Of a DNA stretch of 64,000 bases, positions 44,978-53,749 are shown piece by piece. The stretch is taken from positions 5,208,001 through 5,272,000 of the forward strand of contig NZ_CP102332.1 of the NCBI RefSeq assembly GCF_024600715.1, written 5' to 3'. The notes beneath the pieces were generated by a model. It was not told the origin of the DNA, did not search any database, and saw nothing but the letters and a program-made list of their open reading frames with translations. Every line of letters begins with the position of its first letter. Positions within the stretch are counted from its first letter, which is position 1. The stretch is from Streptomyces changanensis. GTDB taxonomy: Bacteria; Actinomycetota; Actinomycetes; Streptomycetales; Streptomycetaceae. The position numbers and the translations under genes were made by a program.

Positions 44978-46435
44978 ATGAGCGCTTCCCCCTCCCTCCC
45001 CACCTCCTGCGGCCCGTCCGCCACGTCCGACACGCCTGCCCCACCGGACCTGTCCGACTTCCCCGCGTTCCCCCGCCACTTCGTCTTCGGCGCCGCCACC
45101 GCCGCCTACCAGATCGAGGGCGCCGTCCACGAGGACGGGCGCGGCACCTCCGTCTGGGACACCTTCACGCGGCTCCCCGGCCGCGTCCGCGACGGCGACA
45201 CCGGTGACGTGGCCTGCGACCACTACCACCGCCACCCCGAGGACATCGCCCTGCTCAAGGAGCTGGGGGTCGACTCGTACCGCTTCTCCGTCAGCTGGCC
45301 GCGCGTCCAGCCCTCCGGCACGGGCCCCGTCAACCGCGCGGGCCTCGACTTCTACGCGCGCCTCGTCGACCGGCTGCTGGAGGCCGGTGTCGAACCGGCC
45401 GTGACCCTCTACCACTGGGACCTGCCGCAGGCCCTGGAGGACCACGGGGGCTGGCGGAACCGCGACACCGCCCTGCGTTTCGCCGAGTACGCGGCACACG
45501 TCGCCGAGGCCCTCGCCGACCGCGTCCCGCGGTGGATCACGCTCAACGAACCCTGGTGCAGCGCCTTCCTCGGCCACGCCAACGGCCTGCACGCCCCCGG
45601 CACGCGCGAGGGCACGCCCGCCCTGGCCGCGGCCCACCACCTCCTGATCGGCCACGGTCACGCCCTGCGCGCCCTGCGCGGCGCCGGCGTCCGCGAGGCA
45701 GGGATCACCCTCAACCCCGACCACGTGACCCCCGCGACCCCCGGCCCGGACGACACCGCCGCCGCCCTGCGCGCGGAGACCCAGCGCAACCTCATGTGGA
45801 CCGAGCCGTTGCTGGCGGGCCGCTACCCCGGGTCGGAGGAGGACACCTGGGGCGAGCTGATCACCCGGCAGACGTTCCGTCGCCCCGGCGACCTCGCGCT
45901 GATCTCCCAGCCCCTGGACTTCCTCGGCGTGAACTACTACACGCCCTCCACCATCCGGGACGCCCCGTACCGGCAGCCGGACCCGCAGCTGCGGACCGCC
46001 GACGACAACCGGTACGCCGCCGTCCCCCGGCCGGAGCTCCGCCACACCGCGATGGGCTGGCCGGTCGCCCCGCACACCCTGCACGAGCTGCTGGTCTCCC
46101 TGCGCGACCGCTACGGTGACGCGCTCCCGCCGATCGTCGTCACGGAGAACGGATCGGCCGAGCGCGACGAGCCGTCCCCCGACGGAACGGTGCACGACAC
46201 CGACCGGATCTCGTACCTCGACGGCCACCTGCGCGCCGTGGCCGCCGCCCTCGCCGACGGTGTCGACGTACGCGGCTACTACGTGTGGTCGCTCCTCGAC
46301 AACTTCGAGTGGGCGGAGGGCTACGGCAAGCGCTTCGGCATCGTGCACGTCGACTACGCCACCCAGCGCCGCACCCCGAAGGACAGCTTCCACTGGTACC
46401 GGCGGCTGATCGCCGCCCAGCGCCGCGCCCGCTGA
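44978..46435 (+). CDS. GH1 beta-glycosidase (beta-glucosidase/beta-mannosidase)
   Basis: 485 residues from ATG at 44978. After about 27 low-complexity residues comes a GH1 barrel: FVFGAATAAYQIEGAVHEDG, acid/base Glu in WITLNEPWCSAFLG, nucleophile Glu in IVVTENGSAERD, and YYVWSLLDNFEWAEGYGKRFG. No signal peptide, so cytoplasmic. It splits beta-linked glucose (or mannose) from short oligosaccharides. In this locus it would remove the glucose residues of imported glucomannan fragments, complementing the GH2 beta-mannosidase. It is divergent from the ROK kinase and ends before a strong hairpin. Confidence 0.93.
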   Translation: MSASPSLPTSCGPSATSDTPAPPDLSDFPAFPRHFVFGAATAAYQIEGAVHEDGRGTSVWDTFTRLPGRVRDGDTGDVACDHYHRHPEDIALLKELGVDSYRFSVSWPRVQPSGTGPVNRAGLDFYARLVDRLLEAGVEPAVTLYHWDLPQALEDHGGWRNRDTALRFAEYAAHVAEALADRVPRWITLNEPWCSAFLGHANGLHAPGTREGTPALAAAHHLLIGHGHALRALRGAGVREAGITLNPDHVTPATPGPDDTAAALRAETQRNLMWTEPLLAGRYPGSEEDTWGELITRQTFRRPGDLALISQPLDFLGVNYYTPSTIRDAPYRQPDPQLRTADDNRYAAVPRPELRHTAMGWPVAPHTLHELLVSLRDRYGDALPPIVVTENGSAERDEPSPDGTVHDTDRISYLDGHLRAVAAALADGVDVRGYYVWSLLDNFEWAEGYGKRFGIVHVDYATQRRTPKDSFHWYRRLIAAQRRAR

Positions 46436-46528
46436 GCCCGGCGCCGCCCGCCGGCTTCGACGGCCCGGGCGTTCCGCGGGCCCGGGGATCTCCGCAGGCC
46501 CGGTCCCCGGCCGGTCCGGCCTGCGGCG

Positions 46529-46563
46529 CCACTACCGCACCGCTGGCGGCGGTGCGGTAGTGG
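46529..46563. terminator. Terminator after GH1 gene
   Basis: A perfect 15-bp stem: CCACTACCGCACCGC (46529-46543) with GCGGTGCGGTAGTGG (46549-46563), loop TGGCG. It lies 94 bp after the GH1 stop and marks the right end of the mannan locus. Confidence 0.85.
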
Positions 46564-46630
46564 CGGGATCTCCCGGGTACCCGTCACTCCCGCCCCGGAC
46601 GGGGCGGGCACGGACTGCGGAGGCACCACC

Positions 46631-46807
46631 ATGAGTGACGCGTGGGACTACCCGACCCCTTCCCAGGCGGAGGGTGAACGGGAGCCGGAGCCAGGCACCG
46701 ACGAACACCCCGACGTGGCCCGGTCCACCCCCTCCCAGGCGGAGGGGGAGCGGACCGCCGACGCGCCCGCCGACGTACGGACCGACCCCGCACCGGAGGA
46801 GCGCTAG
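46631..46807 (+). CDS. Small acidic protein with two TPSQAEGER repeats
   Basis: 58 residues from ATG at 46631 with GGAGG 6 nt upstream, ending at TAG 46805-46807. The composition is acidic and Pro/Glu/Asp-rich, with TPSQAEGER occurring twice (near residues 9 and 33). There is no signal peptide, membrane segment or known fold, and it is predicted to be disordered. I do not recognise its function. Its strong ribosome site, clean codon use and isolation between a terminator and an exporter gene support a real gene. Confidence 0.65.
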   Translation: MSDAWDYPTPSQAEGEREPEPGTDEHPDVARSTPSQAEGERTADAPADVRTDPAPEER

Positions 46808-46909
46808 CCGTCCCCACCCCCGACGCCCGGCCCGCCGGACCGCGGCCGACACCGCCGATCCCGCCGGCCCCCGCCCGCCCTCGGCCGGCACCTGCCGGTG
46901 ATCGTGCGG

Positions 46910-48094
46910 TCACCGCGACGCCCCCCTCCGGTCGCGGCCCGCTGTGATCACCCCGCGCAGGGGGAGGGCGACGAGGAGCGCGAGCAGGACGAGGCACCCG
47001 CTCGCCCAGAGGGGCCCGTGGTGCCCGAGCGGGGTACCGAGGGTGGTCGCGGCGACGAGGGGTCCGACGGCGGCGCCGACGTTGAGCGCGGCGGTCGCGT
47101 AGGAGCCGCCCATGGTGGGGGCTCCCGACGCCTCGTACAGGACCCTGGTGATCAGCGTGCCGCCGAGGGCGAACGACAGCGCGCCCTGGAGGAACACGAG
47201 GGGGAGGAAGGCGGCCGGCTCGTCGGCCGCCAGGGCCAGGGCCGGCCAGCCGACGAGCAGCAGCGGACCGCCGACCACCAGCACCGAGCCGGGACGCCGG
47301 TCGGAGAACCGGCCGGCGACGGTGACCCCGGCGAAGGAACCGGCGCCGAAGAGCACCAGCGCGACGGGCACCCACAGCTCGCCCAGCCCGGCCACGTCGG
47401 TCACCACCGGGGCGAGGAAGGTGAAAGCGGCGAAGGTGGCCGCGTTCACCAGCGCGCCGACCAGCATCACCAGGAGCAACCGCGGCCTCTTGAGCTGCGC
47501 GAGCTCGGGTCGCAGCGCCGCCGGCCCGTCAGCCGCGTACTCCCGTGGGCGACTCGCCGGCGTTCCCGCGAGGATGCCGACGGCCGCGGGCACGCAGAGA
47601 ACGGCGACCGCCCAGAAGGTGGCCCGCCAGCCGAACAGCGCGCCCAGGGCCGACCCCCCGGGCACCCCGGCGACCGTCGCCACCGTGGTGCCCGACAGCA
47701 GCACGGCGAGCGCCCGTCCCTTCTTGTCCGAGGGGACCAGCGCGGTGGCGGTCGTCAGCGCCACGGCGAGGAACCCGGCGTTCGCCAGTGCCGCGACCAC
47801 CCGGGTCGCGATCAGGACCGGGAAGCTGCCGGTGACCGCGCCCACGGCGTGGGCGGCGAGGAAGAGGAGGACGAACGCCGACAGGCCGGAGCGTCCGGGC
47901 ACGTTCCGGGCGAGCCCGGCCATGAGCGGGGCGCCGACGACCATGCCGATCGCGTACGCCGTGGTGAGGGTGGCCGCCGTCCCGACGGTGATGTCGAGGT
48001 CGGAGGCGATGTCCGGCAGCAGGCCGGCGAGCATGAACTCCGAGGTGCCCATGGCGAAGACGGCCAGGGCGAGCAGGTACAGGGGGAAGGGCAT
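46910..48094 (-). CDS. MFS drug exporter, Cmx/CmlR (chloramphenicol) type
   Basis: 394 residues with 12 predicted membrane helices. ATG at 48094 follows GGAG by about 7 nt. The N-terminus (LYLLALAVFAMGTSEFMLAG) and the PSDKKGRALAVLLSGTTVA loop are shared with the Streptomyces chloramphenicol exporters CmlR/Cmx and with the AraJ-like DHA1 group. It should export a hydrophobic drug using the proton gradient. It could protect against chloramphenicol-like compounds or export the cluster's own product, but it is 20 kb from it. No regulator gene adjoins. Confidence 0.85.
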   Translation of the reverse strand: MPFPLYLLALAVFAMGTSEFMLAGLLPDIASDLDITVGTAATLTTAYAIGMVVGAPLMAGLARNVPGRSGLSAFVLLFLAAHAVGAVTGSFPVLIATRVVAALANAGFLAVALTTATALVPSDKKGRALAVLLSGTTVATVAGVPGGSALGALFGWRATFWAVAVLCVPAAVGILAGTPASRPREYAADGPAALRPELAQLKRPRLLLVMLVGALVNAATFAAFTFLAPVVTDVAGLGELWVPVALVLFGAGSFAGVTVAGRFSDRRPGSVLVVGGPLLLVGWPALALAADEPAAFLPLVFLQGALSFALGGTLITRVLYEASGAPTMGGSYATAALNVGAAVGPLVAATTLGTPLGHHGPLWASGCLVLLALLVALPLRGVITAGRDRRGASR

Positions 48095-48476
48095 CGAGTG
48101 GCTCCGAGGTGAGGAGAAGCACGAGAGGTCATCTCGTCACCGCGGTCAGCACCCAGGGGCGCACTCGTCCGGCCGCGGAGCGCGGCGGGACGGCGGACCG
48201 TGAACTCAGGGGTCAAGGGGGCTGACGGCGTGACCGAAAGCCCCCACCTCGGCTGACTCAGGACTCGACATGGCCCGCACGGTACCCGACCGGCCCCCGC
48301 CGGGGCAGCCCGGTTTCCTCGCCGGGCGGAGCGCATCGGCCGGGTCGGCGGGTGCGGTCGTGGCCGGGCCGTGGCGGAGGTCGGGGTCGGGCCGCCGAGG
48401 AGGATCGACTGGCCGTCGATGTGGACGTGGCCGTGGACGTGGGCGTGGAGGTCGATGTGGACGAGGGCCGGGGTGC
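48095..48476. other. Intergenic region with GTGGACGTGG repeats
   Basis: 382 bp between the exporter start and the DUF2283 stop, both leftward. Near 48418-48466 there is a run of imperfect GTGGACGTGG/GTCGATGTGG units. It should contain the exporter promoter. No supported gene. Confidence 0.4.
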
Positions 48477-48722
48477 TCAGGCGCCTCGGGTGTCCAGGCG
48501 CTCCGCCGACTCCAGCAGGCGCGCGGGCAACGTCGAGGCGGCCCCCAGCACCTCCACGCCGACGAGGCGGCCCTCCTCGTCGAAGTCGAGGTTGACGGTG
48601 CCGTCGACTCCCACCGGATCGCAGGCGAGGGTGTGGGCCGCCTTCGTCGGGGTGCCGGGGTCGGTGAGGTACACGTAGGCCGCGTCCGCCGCCCTGTCGT
48701 AGGCGACCCTGGGGTGCGTCAT
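48477..48722 (-). CDS. DUF2283 family protein
   Basis: 81 residues from ATG at 48722 (AAGGAG about 10 nt upstream). It has the DUF2283 pattern: an N-terminal YDRAADAAYVYLTD strand-turn-strand followed by VNLDFDEEGRLVGVEVLGAA. These small beta proteins are common in bacteria and plasmids, of unknown function. It is monocistronic as far as seen. Confidence 0.8.
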   Translation of the reverse strand: MTHPRVAYDRAADAAYVYLTDPGTPTKAAHTLACDPVGVDGTVNLDFDEEGRLVGVEVLGAASTLPARLLESAERLDTRGA

Positions 48723-48943
48723 CCTCGGCGTGCTCCTTGGCTGTGGTCGAACGGAGGGGGTCCGTCCCGACGATGCGGGTGGCACGGGTGGTACCGCAAC
48801 GGGGTTTGCGCCGGACCCGCCGGGTACGCATGCTGCCGGGCGTCCGTCACGCGCCCGGGGCCCCGCCTCATTGACCGGCGCCGCGTCACCGTTCTAGTTT
48901 CGGTCCGGACCGCAAGTGGCCCCGACGAGAGAGGACGGCCCCG

Positions 48944-49774
48944 ATGCCCCCACGCGAAGGGCCGCAGGCCGCCCCCCTCCCCGCGACGCCGACCGGCACC
49001 GCCCCCTCCGCCACCGCTTCCGCGAGGCCGGTCGGCGCGTACCCGTGGCTGGAGCCCACGTCGGAGGAGTACGTCGGCTGGGACGTCGACGTGCTGTACG
49101 GGCCCTGGCCGCGCCACGACCGCGACACCGGTCTCGCCGAGGTCCGCGCGCACCTCGCCGCCTCGCCGGTCGCCGGGGCGCTCGCCCTCTCCACGCGCGG
49201 CGTGCTCTACGACGACGCCGGCGGGAACGCCGAGACGGTCCGCGACCTCGCCGACTGCCCCGAGCTGCGGCCCGTGGGCACCGTGGATCTGCGGGACGCG
49301 CTCACCGCCGAGGCGCGGCTGGACGAGCTGGGCGCCGCGGGCGTGCGGTTCCTGCGCCTGTTCACCGTCGACCAGGGCGCCGAGCCGGACTTCCCCGGGT
49401 ACCGCAGGGTCGTGCGCCTCGCCGTCGAACGGGGCATGGCGCTCCTCCACGACGGCGACCCGCGCCGCTTCGGCCCGCCCCTCACCGGGTGCGGCGCCGA
49501 CGTCGTCTTCCTCGACCTCCACGCGTACCTGCTCGCCGACTTCCTCCTCCTGGCCCGTGACGAGCCGGGTTTCCGGGCGACCACCCGGATGCTCTCCGCG
49601 CCCGACTCGATCGAACGGGTCGTGGAGTCGGTGGGCTCCCGCCACCTCGTCTTCGGCTCCCGGACGCCCTTCATGGACCTCTCGCCCCAGACGCTGAAGC
49701 TGCGGTACGCGCGGATCCCCGCCGACGACCGTGCCGCGATCGCCACGAGGAACGTCGAGGAGCTGCTCGCCTGA
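48944..49774 (+). CDS. Degenerate amidohydrolase-family protein
   Basis: 276 residues from ATG at 48944 (GAGAGGAC 7 nt upstream). It aligns in layout with amidohydrolase-2 TIM barrels and with the next gene: an N-terminal Gly/Trp/Asp start (YVGWDVDVLYGPWPRH), then GVRFLRLFTVD, then FLDLHAYLLADFLLLARDEP, and a final GSRTPFMDLSP. The usual metal-binding HxH at strand 1 and the Asp of the final GTDS motif are both absent. Overlap TGATG with the functional-looking paralogue suggests a pseudoenzyme partner in a heteromer. No signal peptide. Confidence 0.75.
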   Translation: MPPREGPQAAPLPATPTGTAPSATASARPVGAYPWLEPTSEEYVGWDVDVLYGPWPRHDRDTGLAEVRAHLAASPVAGALALSTRGVLYDDAGGNAETVRDLADCPELRPVGTVDLRDALTAEARLDELGAAGVRFLRLFTVDQGAEPDFPGYRRVVRLAVERGMALLHDGDPRRFGPPLTGCGADVVFLDLHAYLLADFLLLARDEPGFRATTRMLSAPDSIERVVESVGSRHLVFGSRTPFMDLSPQTLKLRYARIPADDRAAIATRNVEELLA

Positions 49775-50508
49775 TGCCGATCATCGATGTCCACGCCCAC
49801 GTGGGTCGCTGGCAGTTCCACCTGACGGCCGGTGACGCGGACGCCAACCTGCGGCAGATGGACCGGTACGGCATCGACCACCAACTGGTCTCCGCCTCGG
49901 AGGCCGTGGTGTACGACGCGGTCGCGGGCAACGCCGCCCTGTACAAGGCGCTCGCCACGCGGCCGCGGCTCCACGGTTACGCCGTCGTCAATCCCAACCG
50001 CATCGACGAGAGCGCCGCCGACCTGCGGCGCTGCCTCGACACCGGGCGTTTCGTGGGAGTGAAGATCCACACGCACTATCCGGGCCGGCTGCCCGGGTCG
50101 CCGGAGATGGCCGCCGCGTTCGACCTGGTCGCCGAGGCGGGCGTACCGCTGCTGCTGCACACGTGGGGCAGTGAGGTGACCCTCCTGCCGGAGCTGGTGG
50201 AGGCCCGGCCGGGCCTGCGCGTCATCGTGGGCCACGCCGGCGGTGACGCCTGGCGTGAGGCCGCGCGGGCGGCGGCGGCCTGCGACCGGCTGTACCTGGA
50301 GCACTGCCGCACCGCCACCGACGCGGGCCGCATCGCGTACGCCAGGGAGACCGGCGTGCCCGTGGAACGCATCCTCTTCGGTACGGACTCGACGCTCATC
50401 GACCCGTGCGTCTCCCTCGGCGTGATCCGTGACGCGCACTTCGCGCCGGACGAACTCGAGCGCGTCCTGTGGCGCAACGCCGCCGAGCTTTTCGGACTGA
50501 AGGTCTGA
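49774..50508 (+). CDS. Amidohydrolase (metal-dependent hydrolase, TIM barrel)
   Basis: 244 residues from ATG at 49774, one nt inside the preceding stop codon (TGATG). All metal-site landmarks of the amidohydrolase-2 family appear: HAHVG at strand 1, KIHTHYPG, LLLHTWGSE, VIVGHAGGD and ILFGTDSTL with the catalytic Asp. It likely hydrolyses or decarboxylates a small ring or amide substrate in the cytoplasm. The substrate is unknown. Coupling to the degenerate paralogue suggests an obligate pair. Confidence 0.88.
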   Translation: MPIIDVHAHVGRWQFHLTAGDADANLRQMDRYGIDHQLVSASEAVVYDAVAGNAALYKALATRPRLHGYAVVNPNRIDESAADLRRCLDTGRFVGVKIHTHYPGRLPGSPEMAAAFDLVAEAGVPLLLHTWGSEVTLLPELVEARPGLRVIVGHAGGDAWREAARAAAACDRLYLEHCRTATDAGRIAYARETGVPVERILFGTDSTLIDPCVSLGVIRDAHFAPDELERVLWRNAAELFGLKV

Positions 50509-50857
50509 GGGTCTCGGAAGGTCGGAAGGTCCGAAGGTCCGAAGGTCTGAACCAATACCCGGAGTTCCTGCACGGCCCGTAATCGCCGCTCGCCGGCGGA
50601 GTGACCCATTCCGCTGACGCGTATTCAAATAGCGGCAGCCTCTATCTCGATTGAGTAACGACCTTCTTGTTCAGGGCTCAACCACTCGTGGGTGACGCGC
50701 GTAACTGCCTTGTGTGGCGCGGCCTTTGAGGGTTCGTCATTTCCTGCGTCCCGGTCACGGAATGGACTCGTTCCGCTGGTCTCGTTTGCCGGAATTCTCC
50801 TCTGGCAGGCTTCCGCGCACCGTCCTCTGACCAGGGACCAAGGAAAGGTGCACGAAC
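50509..50857. promoter_or_regulatory. Metalloprotease upstream region with tandem octamers
   Basis: 349 bp. The first 45 bp carry five or six imperfect copies of GAAGGTCC (50516-50550), beginning at the end of the amidohydrolase gene. The remainder is markedly AT-richer (for example around 50620-50660 and 50680-50760) and should include the protease promoter. No gene seen. Confidence 0.5.
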
Positions 50858-52951
50858 GTGTCCGGACGTCGAAGAATGAAGAAGACCCCAGCCCGAAAGC
50901 CACGCCGCCTCATATTCGTGACCGCCGCCGTCGCCCTCATGGCCACCGCCGGAGCCGTCGCGTACCAGGGGGTGTACGCGCCCGACGGCACGCCGGCGGG
51001 TGGTGGCGGCGCCGCCGCACCGGCGCTCGCGGCGCCCGCGGCGGCCTCCCCGAGCGCCGCTCCCGAGCCGGCCGCCGAGCCGACCCGCGACGAGGAGCCG
51101 GAGCCGATCACCGAGGTGCCGAAGGACGAGCCCGCCAAGGGCCTCGTCTACAAGGGGCTCAAGCCCGCCCCGAAGGACGACACCTGCGAGGGTGTCTACC
51201 GCACCGCGAGCGGCCACTGCACGCACGGCCCCGACGCCCCGCCGCCCGGTGTCGACATCAAGAAGGACACCCCGCCGGCGGTGAAGGCCGCCGCCCCCGC
51301 CGAGGACCCGGCCCGCGCCGAGGGCCCGGACGGGGCTCCGGCCGGTGAGAAGGCCGTGACCACTCCGGCCCTGGACGCCGCCGCGCTGCCGCGCAAGGCG
51401 GACCCGCAGCCGCCCGCCGCCACCCCTTCCTCCGCCGGAGGCCGCACCGCGGCACAGGGGCCCGCCGGGCAGACCGTCCAGTGCGACGGGGACGGTGCCA
51501 CGGGCAACCGCGTCCAGGTCGTCTACGTCCACGCCCCCGGCCAGGACCGGTACGCCCAGTACCTGCCGTCCTTCCGCAAGTGGGCCGCCGACGCCGACCT
51601 CATCTACTCCGAGAGCGCCCGGGACACCGGCGGCGTCCGTCACATCCGCTACGTGACGGCAGCCGACTGCACCCCCACCGTCCTCAACATCGAGGTACCG
51701 GCCTCCGCCCTCGCCGAGTTCAGCGCCACCAACCGCGCGCTGGCCGCCAAGGGACTCGACCGCCGCGACCGCAAGTACATGATTTTCGCGGACTCGCAGG
51801 TCTACTGCGGCATCGGCACCTTCGCCGGGGACGAGCGCCCCGGCCAGAGCAACCTGAGCAACTTCGGCCCGTCCTACGGCCGTACGGACTCGGGCTGCTG
51901 GGGCGGTCACACCGCCGCCCACGAACTGGGCCACAACCTCGGCGCGGTGAACAACAGCGCGCCCAACACCAGCCGCGGCGCCCACTGCACCGACGAGTGG
52001 GACGTCATGTGCTACTCGGACACCCCGTACTACCCGAAGATGCGCACCGTGTGCGGCGACCGGGCGTACGAGAACCGGCTCGACTGCAACCACGACGACT
52101 ACTTCCACACCAGTCCCAAGCCCGGCAGCTACCTGGCCACCCACTGGAACATCGCCGACAACCAGTTCCTCATGGGCCACAAGGGCAACGGCCCCGGCCC
52201 GACACCCCACCCGACCCCGACCCCGAGCCCCACGCCGTCCCCGACCGGCGGCACGGGCGGTACGACCGGCCCGGACGTCACCGTAGGCCAGATCGCGCAG
52301 GACTCCGCCGTCGTCAGCTGGCGCGCGGTCGCCGGCGCCGCCTGGTACCAGGTGCACCTCGACGGCCGGCCCGTCGGCTGGGTCGACACGACCAGCGCCC
52401 GCCTGTACAACCTGAAGCCGAACAGCGCACACACGGTCGCCGTCTCCGTGCGTGACGCCTCCGGCCGCGACACCGCCCCCGGCAGGGCCGCGTCGTTCCG
52501 CACCGCCGGCGGCGGGGGCACCACCCCGACGCCGGGCACCCGCTACGTCCTCGCCAACGGCGCCACGGGCAACGCCGCCGAGATCTGGGGCGGCCGCACC
52601 GCCGACGGCACCGTCCTCGTCGGCTCGCCCCGCAACGGCTACGCCCAGCAGCAGTGGTTCTTCGACGACGCGGGCGCCGGGTACACCCGGATCCGCTCGG
52701 CCGTCTCCGGCAAGTGCCTCCAACTCGGCGGCACGGCCTCGGCCGGGACCTGGGTGGCGCAGCAGCCCTGCCGCGCGGTCGCGTCCCAGCAGTGGCGGAT
52801 CACCCGCAGCGGCAGCGGAGTCACCGTGACCGCGGGCGACAGCCGGTACGTCCTGGGCGTCAGCAACCGCCCGTACTACGGCTCCTGGCTGATCGAGCTG
52901 CAGCACGCGTCGGGCGCCGCCGCCCAGGTGTGGACGGTGCAGCAGCCGTGA
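50858..52951 (+). CDS. Secreted zinc metalloprotease with FN3 and ricin-type lectin domain
   Basis: 697 residues. GTG at 50858 follows AAGGAAAGG by about 9 nt. Signal sequence or anchor (RRLIFVTAAVALMATAGAV), then 190 residues of Ala/Pro/Asp-rich linker, then a catalytic domain with HTAAHELGHNLGAVN (HExxHxxG, third metal ligand position Asn rather than His) and a Met-turn-like DVMCYSDT. A Thr/Pro linker leads to an FN3 domain (TVGQIAQDSAVVSW) and a C-terminal RICIN lectin (RYVLANGATGNAAEIWGG, QQQWFFD, QQWRITR). It resembles a Streptomyces protein family with the same HELGH and lectin. Target unknown; the lectin suggests binding to glycans or cell wall. It overlaps the next gene by 4 nt. Confidence 0.85.
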   Translation: MSGRRRMKKTPARKPRRLIFVTAAVALMATAGAVAYQGVYAPDGTPAGGGGAAAPALAAPAAASPSAAPEPAAEPTRDEEPEPITEVPKDEPAKGLVYKGLKPAPKDDTCEGVYRTASGHCTHGPDAPPPGVDIKKDTPPAVKAAAPAEDPARAEGPDGAPAGEKAVTTPALDAAALPRKADPQPPAATPSSAGGRTAAQGPAGQTVQCDGDGATGNRVQVVYVHAPGQDRYAQYLPSFRKWAADADLIYSESARDTGGVRHIRYVTAADCTPTVLNIEVPASALAEFSATNRALAAKGLDRRDRKYMIFADSQVYCGIGTFAGDERPGQSNLSNFGPSYGRTDSGCWGGHTAAHELGHNLGAVNNSAPNTSRGAHCTDEWDVMCYSDTPYYPKMRTVCGDRAYENRLDCNHDDYFHTSPKPGSYLATHWNIADNQFLMGHKGNGPGPTPHPTPTPSPTPSPTGGTGGTTGPDVTVGQIAQDSAVVSWRAVAGAAWYQVHLDGRPVGWVDTTSARLYNLKPNSAHTVAVSVRDASGRDTAPGRAASFRTAGGGGTTPTPGTRYVLANGATGNAAEIWGGRTADGTVLVGSPRNGYAQQQWFFDDAGAGYTRIRSAVSGKCLQLGGTASAGTWVAQQPCRAVASQQWRITRSGSGVTVTAGDSRYVLGVSNRPYYGSWLIELQHASGAAAQVWTVQQP

Positions 52952-53652
52952 CCCGCACCCGTACCCCGCGCACCCGCCGTACCGCCGCGGTCACCGCGCT
53001 GGCCGGGGCCGCCCTGTGGCTGACCGGCACGGGCACCGCCCTCGCGCACGGCGGCGCCCTGGAGGTCGACGTCACCGGGCAGTCCTCCGGGCGCGTCACC
53101 GCGGACGTCACCTGGGCGGGCGACGGCGACCCCGTCGACGAGCGGGTGGCCGCGACGGTCAACGCCGTCAGCGGCGACGGCCGGACCGCGCTCGGCCCGT
53201 GGCGGCTCGTCCGGGCCGTCGGTACGCCGACCGGGTACACGACGGTCGAGGCGCTGCCGCCGGGCCGCTGGAAGGTCACCGTCGAGGTGGGGCACCCGGG
53301 GCTGGGCCGTGCCCAGCGGGAGGTCACCGTGCCCGCGGGCACCCCGGCCTCCCCGGCGGCACCCGCTTCCCCGGCGGCGCCGGCCGCCGGCACGGCCGCG
53401 GTGGCCCCCGTGGCGGGCGGGGAGCGGGCCGTACCCGGAACCCCGGCCTCCGGCACGGCCGCCTCCGGCACGGCCGCGACGAGCACCACCGCGTCCGACA
53501 CGGACGGGGCCGGTGACTCCGCCGGGCCCGGTGGATCCGGCGGGTCCGGTACGGCGATGGCCGCGACCGCCGCCGCGGTGGCCTGCGTCGCCGCGGCCGG
53601 CGCCACCGTGGCCCGCCGCCGCAGGGCCGGGACCGGCGGCGCGGGCCGCTGA
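52948..53652 (+). CDS. Secreted, membrane-anchored protein of unknown function
   Basis: 234 residues from GTG at 52948, overlapping the protease stop in GTGA. Signal peptide (VTALAGAALWLTGTGTALA) then HGGALEVDVTGQ and a beta-rich segment to about residue 130 (GPWRLVRAVGTPTGYTTVEA, WKVTVEVGHPG). A disordered Ala/Pro/Gly/Thr linker ends in a single membrane helix (AMAATAAAVACVAAAGATVA) and RRRR tail. The topology is extracellular domain plus C-terminal anchor. I do not recognise the fold; CopC-like or Ig-like is possible. Coupling to the metalloprotease gene suggests it holds or inhibits the protease at the surface. Confidence 0.75.
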   Translation: MTRTRTPRTRRTAAVTALAGAALWLTGTGTALAHGGALEVDVTGQSSGRVTADVTWAGDGDPVDERVAATVNAVSGDGRTALGPWRLVRAVGTPTGYTTVEALPPGRWKVTVEVGHPGLGRAQREVTVPAGTPASPAAPASPAAPAAGTAAVAPVAGGERAVPGTPASGTAASGTAATSTTASDTDGAGDSAGPGGSGGSGTAMAATAAAVACVAAAGATVARRRRAGTGGAGR

Positions 53653-53673
53653 ACCGGCCGGCCGCCCTCCCCG

Positions 53674-53707
53674 CCGCGCCCCGGAGCCGCCCGGCTCCGG
53701 GGCGCGG
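53674..53707. terminator. Bidirectional terminator left of conflict module
   Basis: A perfect 15-bp stem (CCGCGCCCCGGAGCC-type; 53674-53688 with 53693-53707) with a 4-nt loop. It lies between the converging membrane protein gene (stop 53652) and trypsin-like gene (stop 53750), so it closes both. Confidence 0.85.
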
Positions 53708-53749
53708 TGCGTCCACCCCCGGCCCCGGTGCCCGGCCCGGGCGGGACGT

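Noticed and set aside
48418..48466. His-rich peptide frame in the GTGGACGTGG repeat
   Set aside because: It would read HVHAHVHGHVH-like but has no in-frame start near it or ribosome site; it is probably by-product of the repeat.
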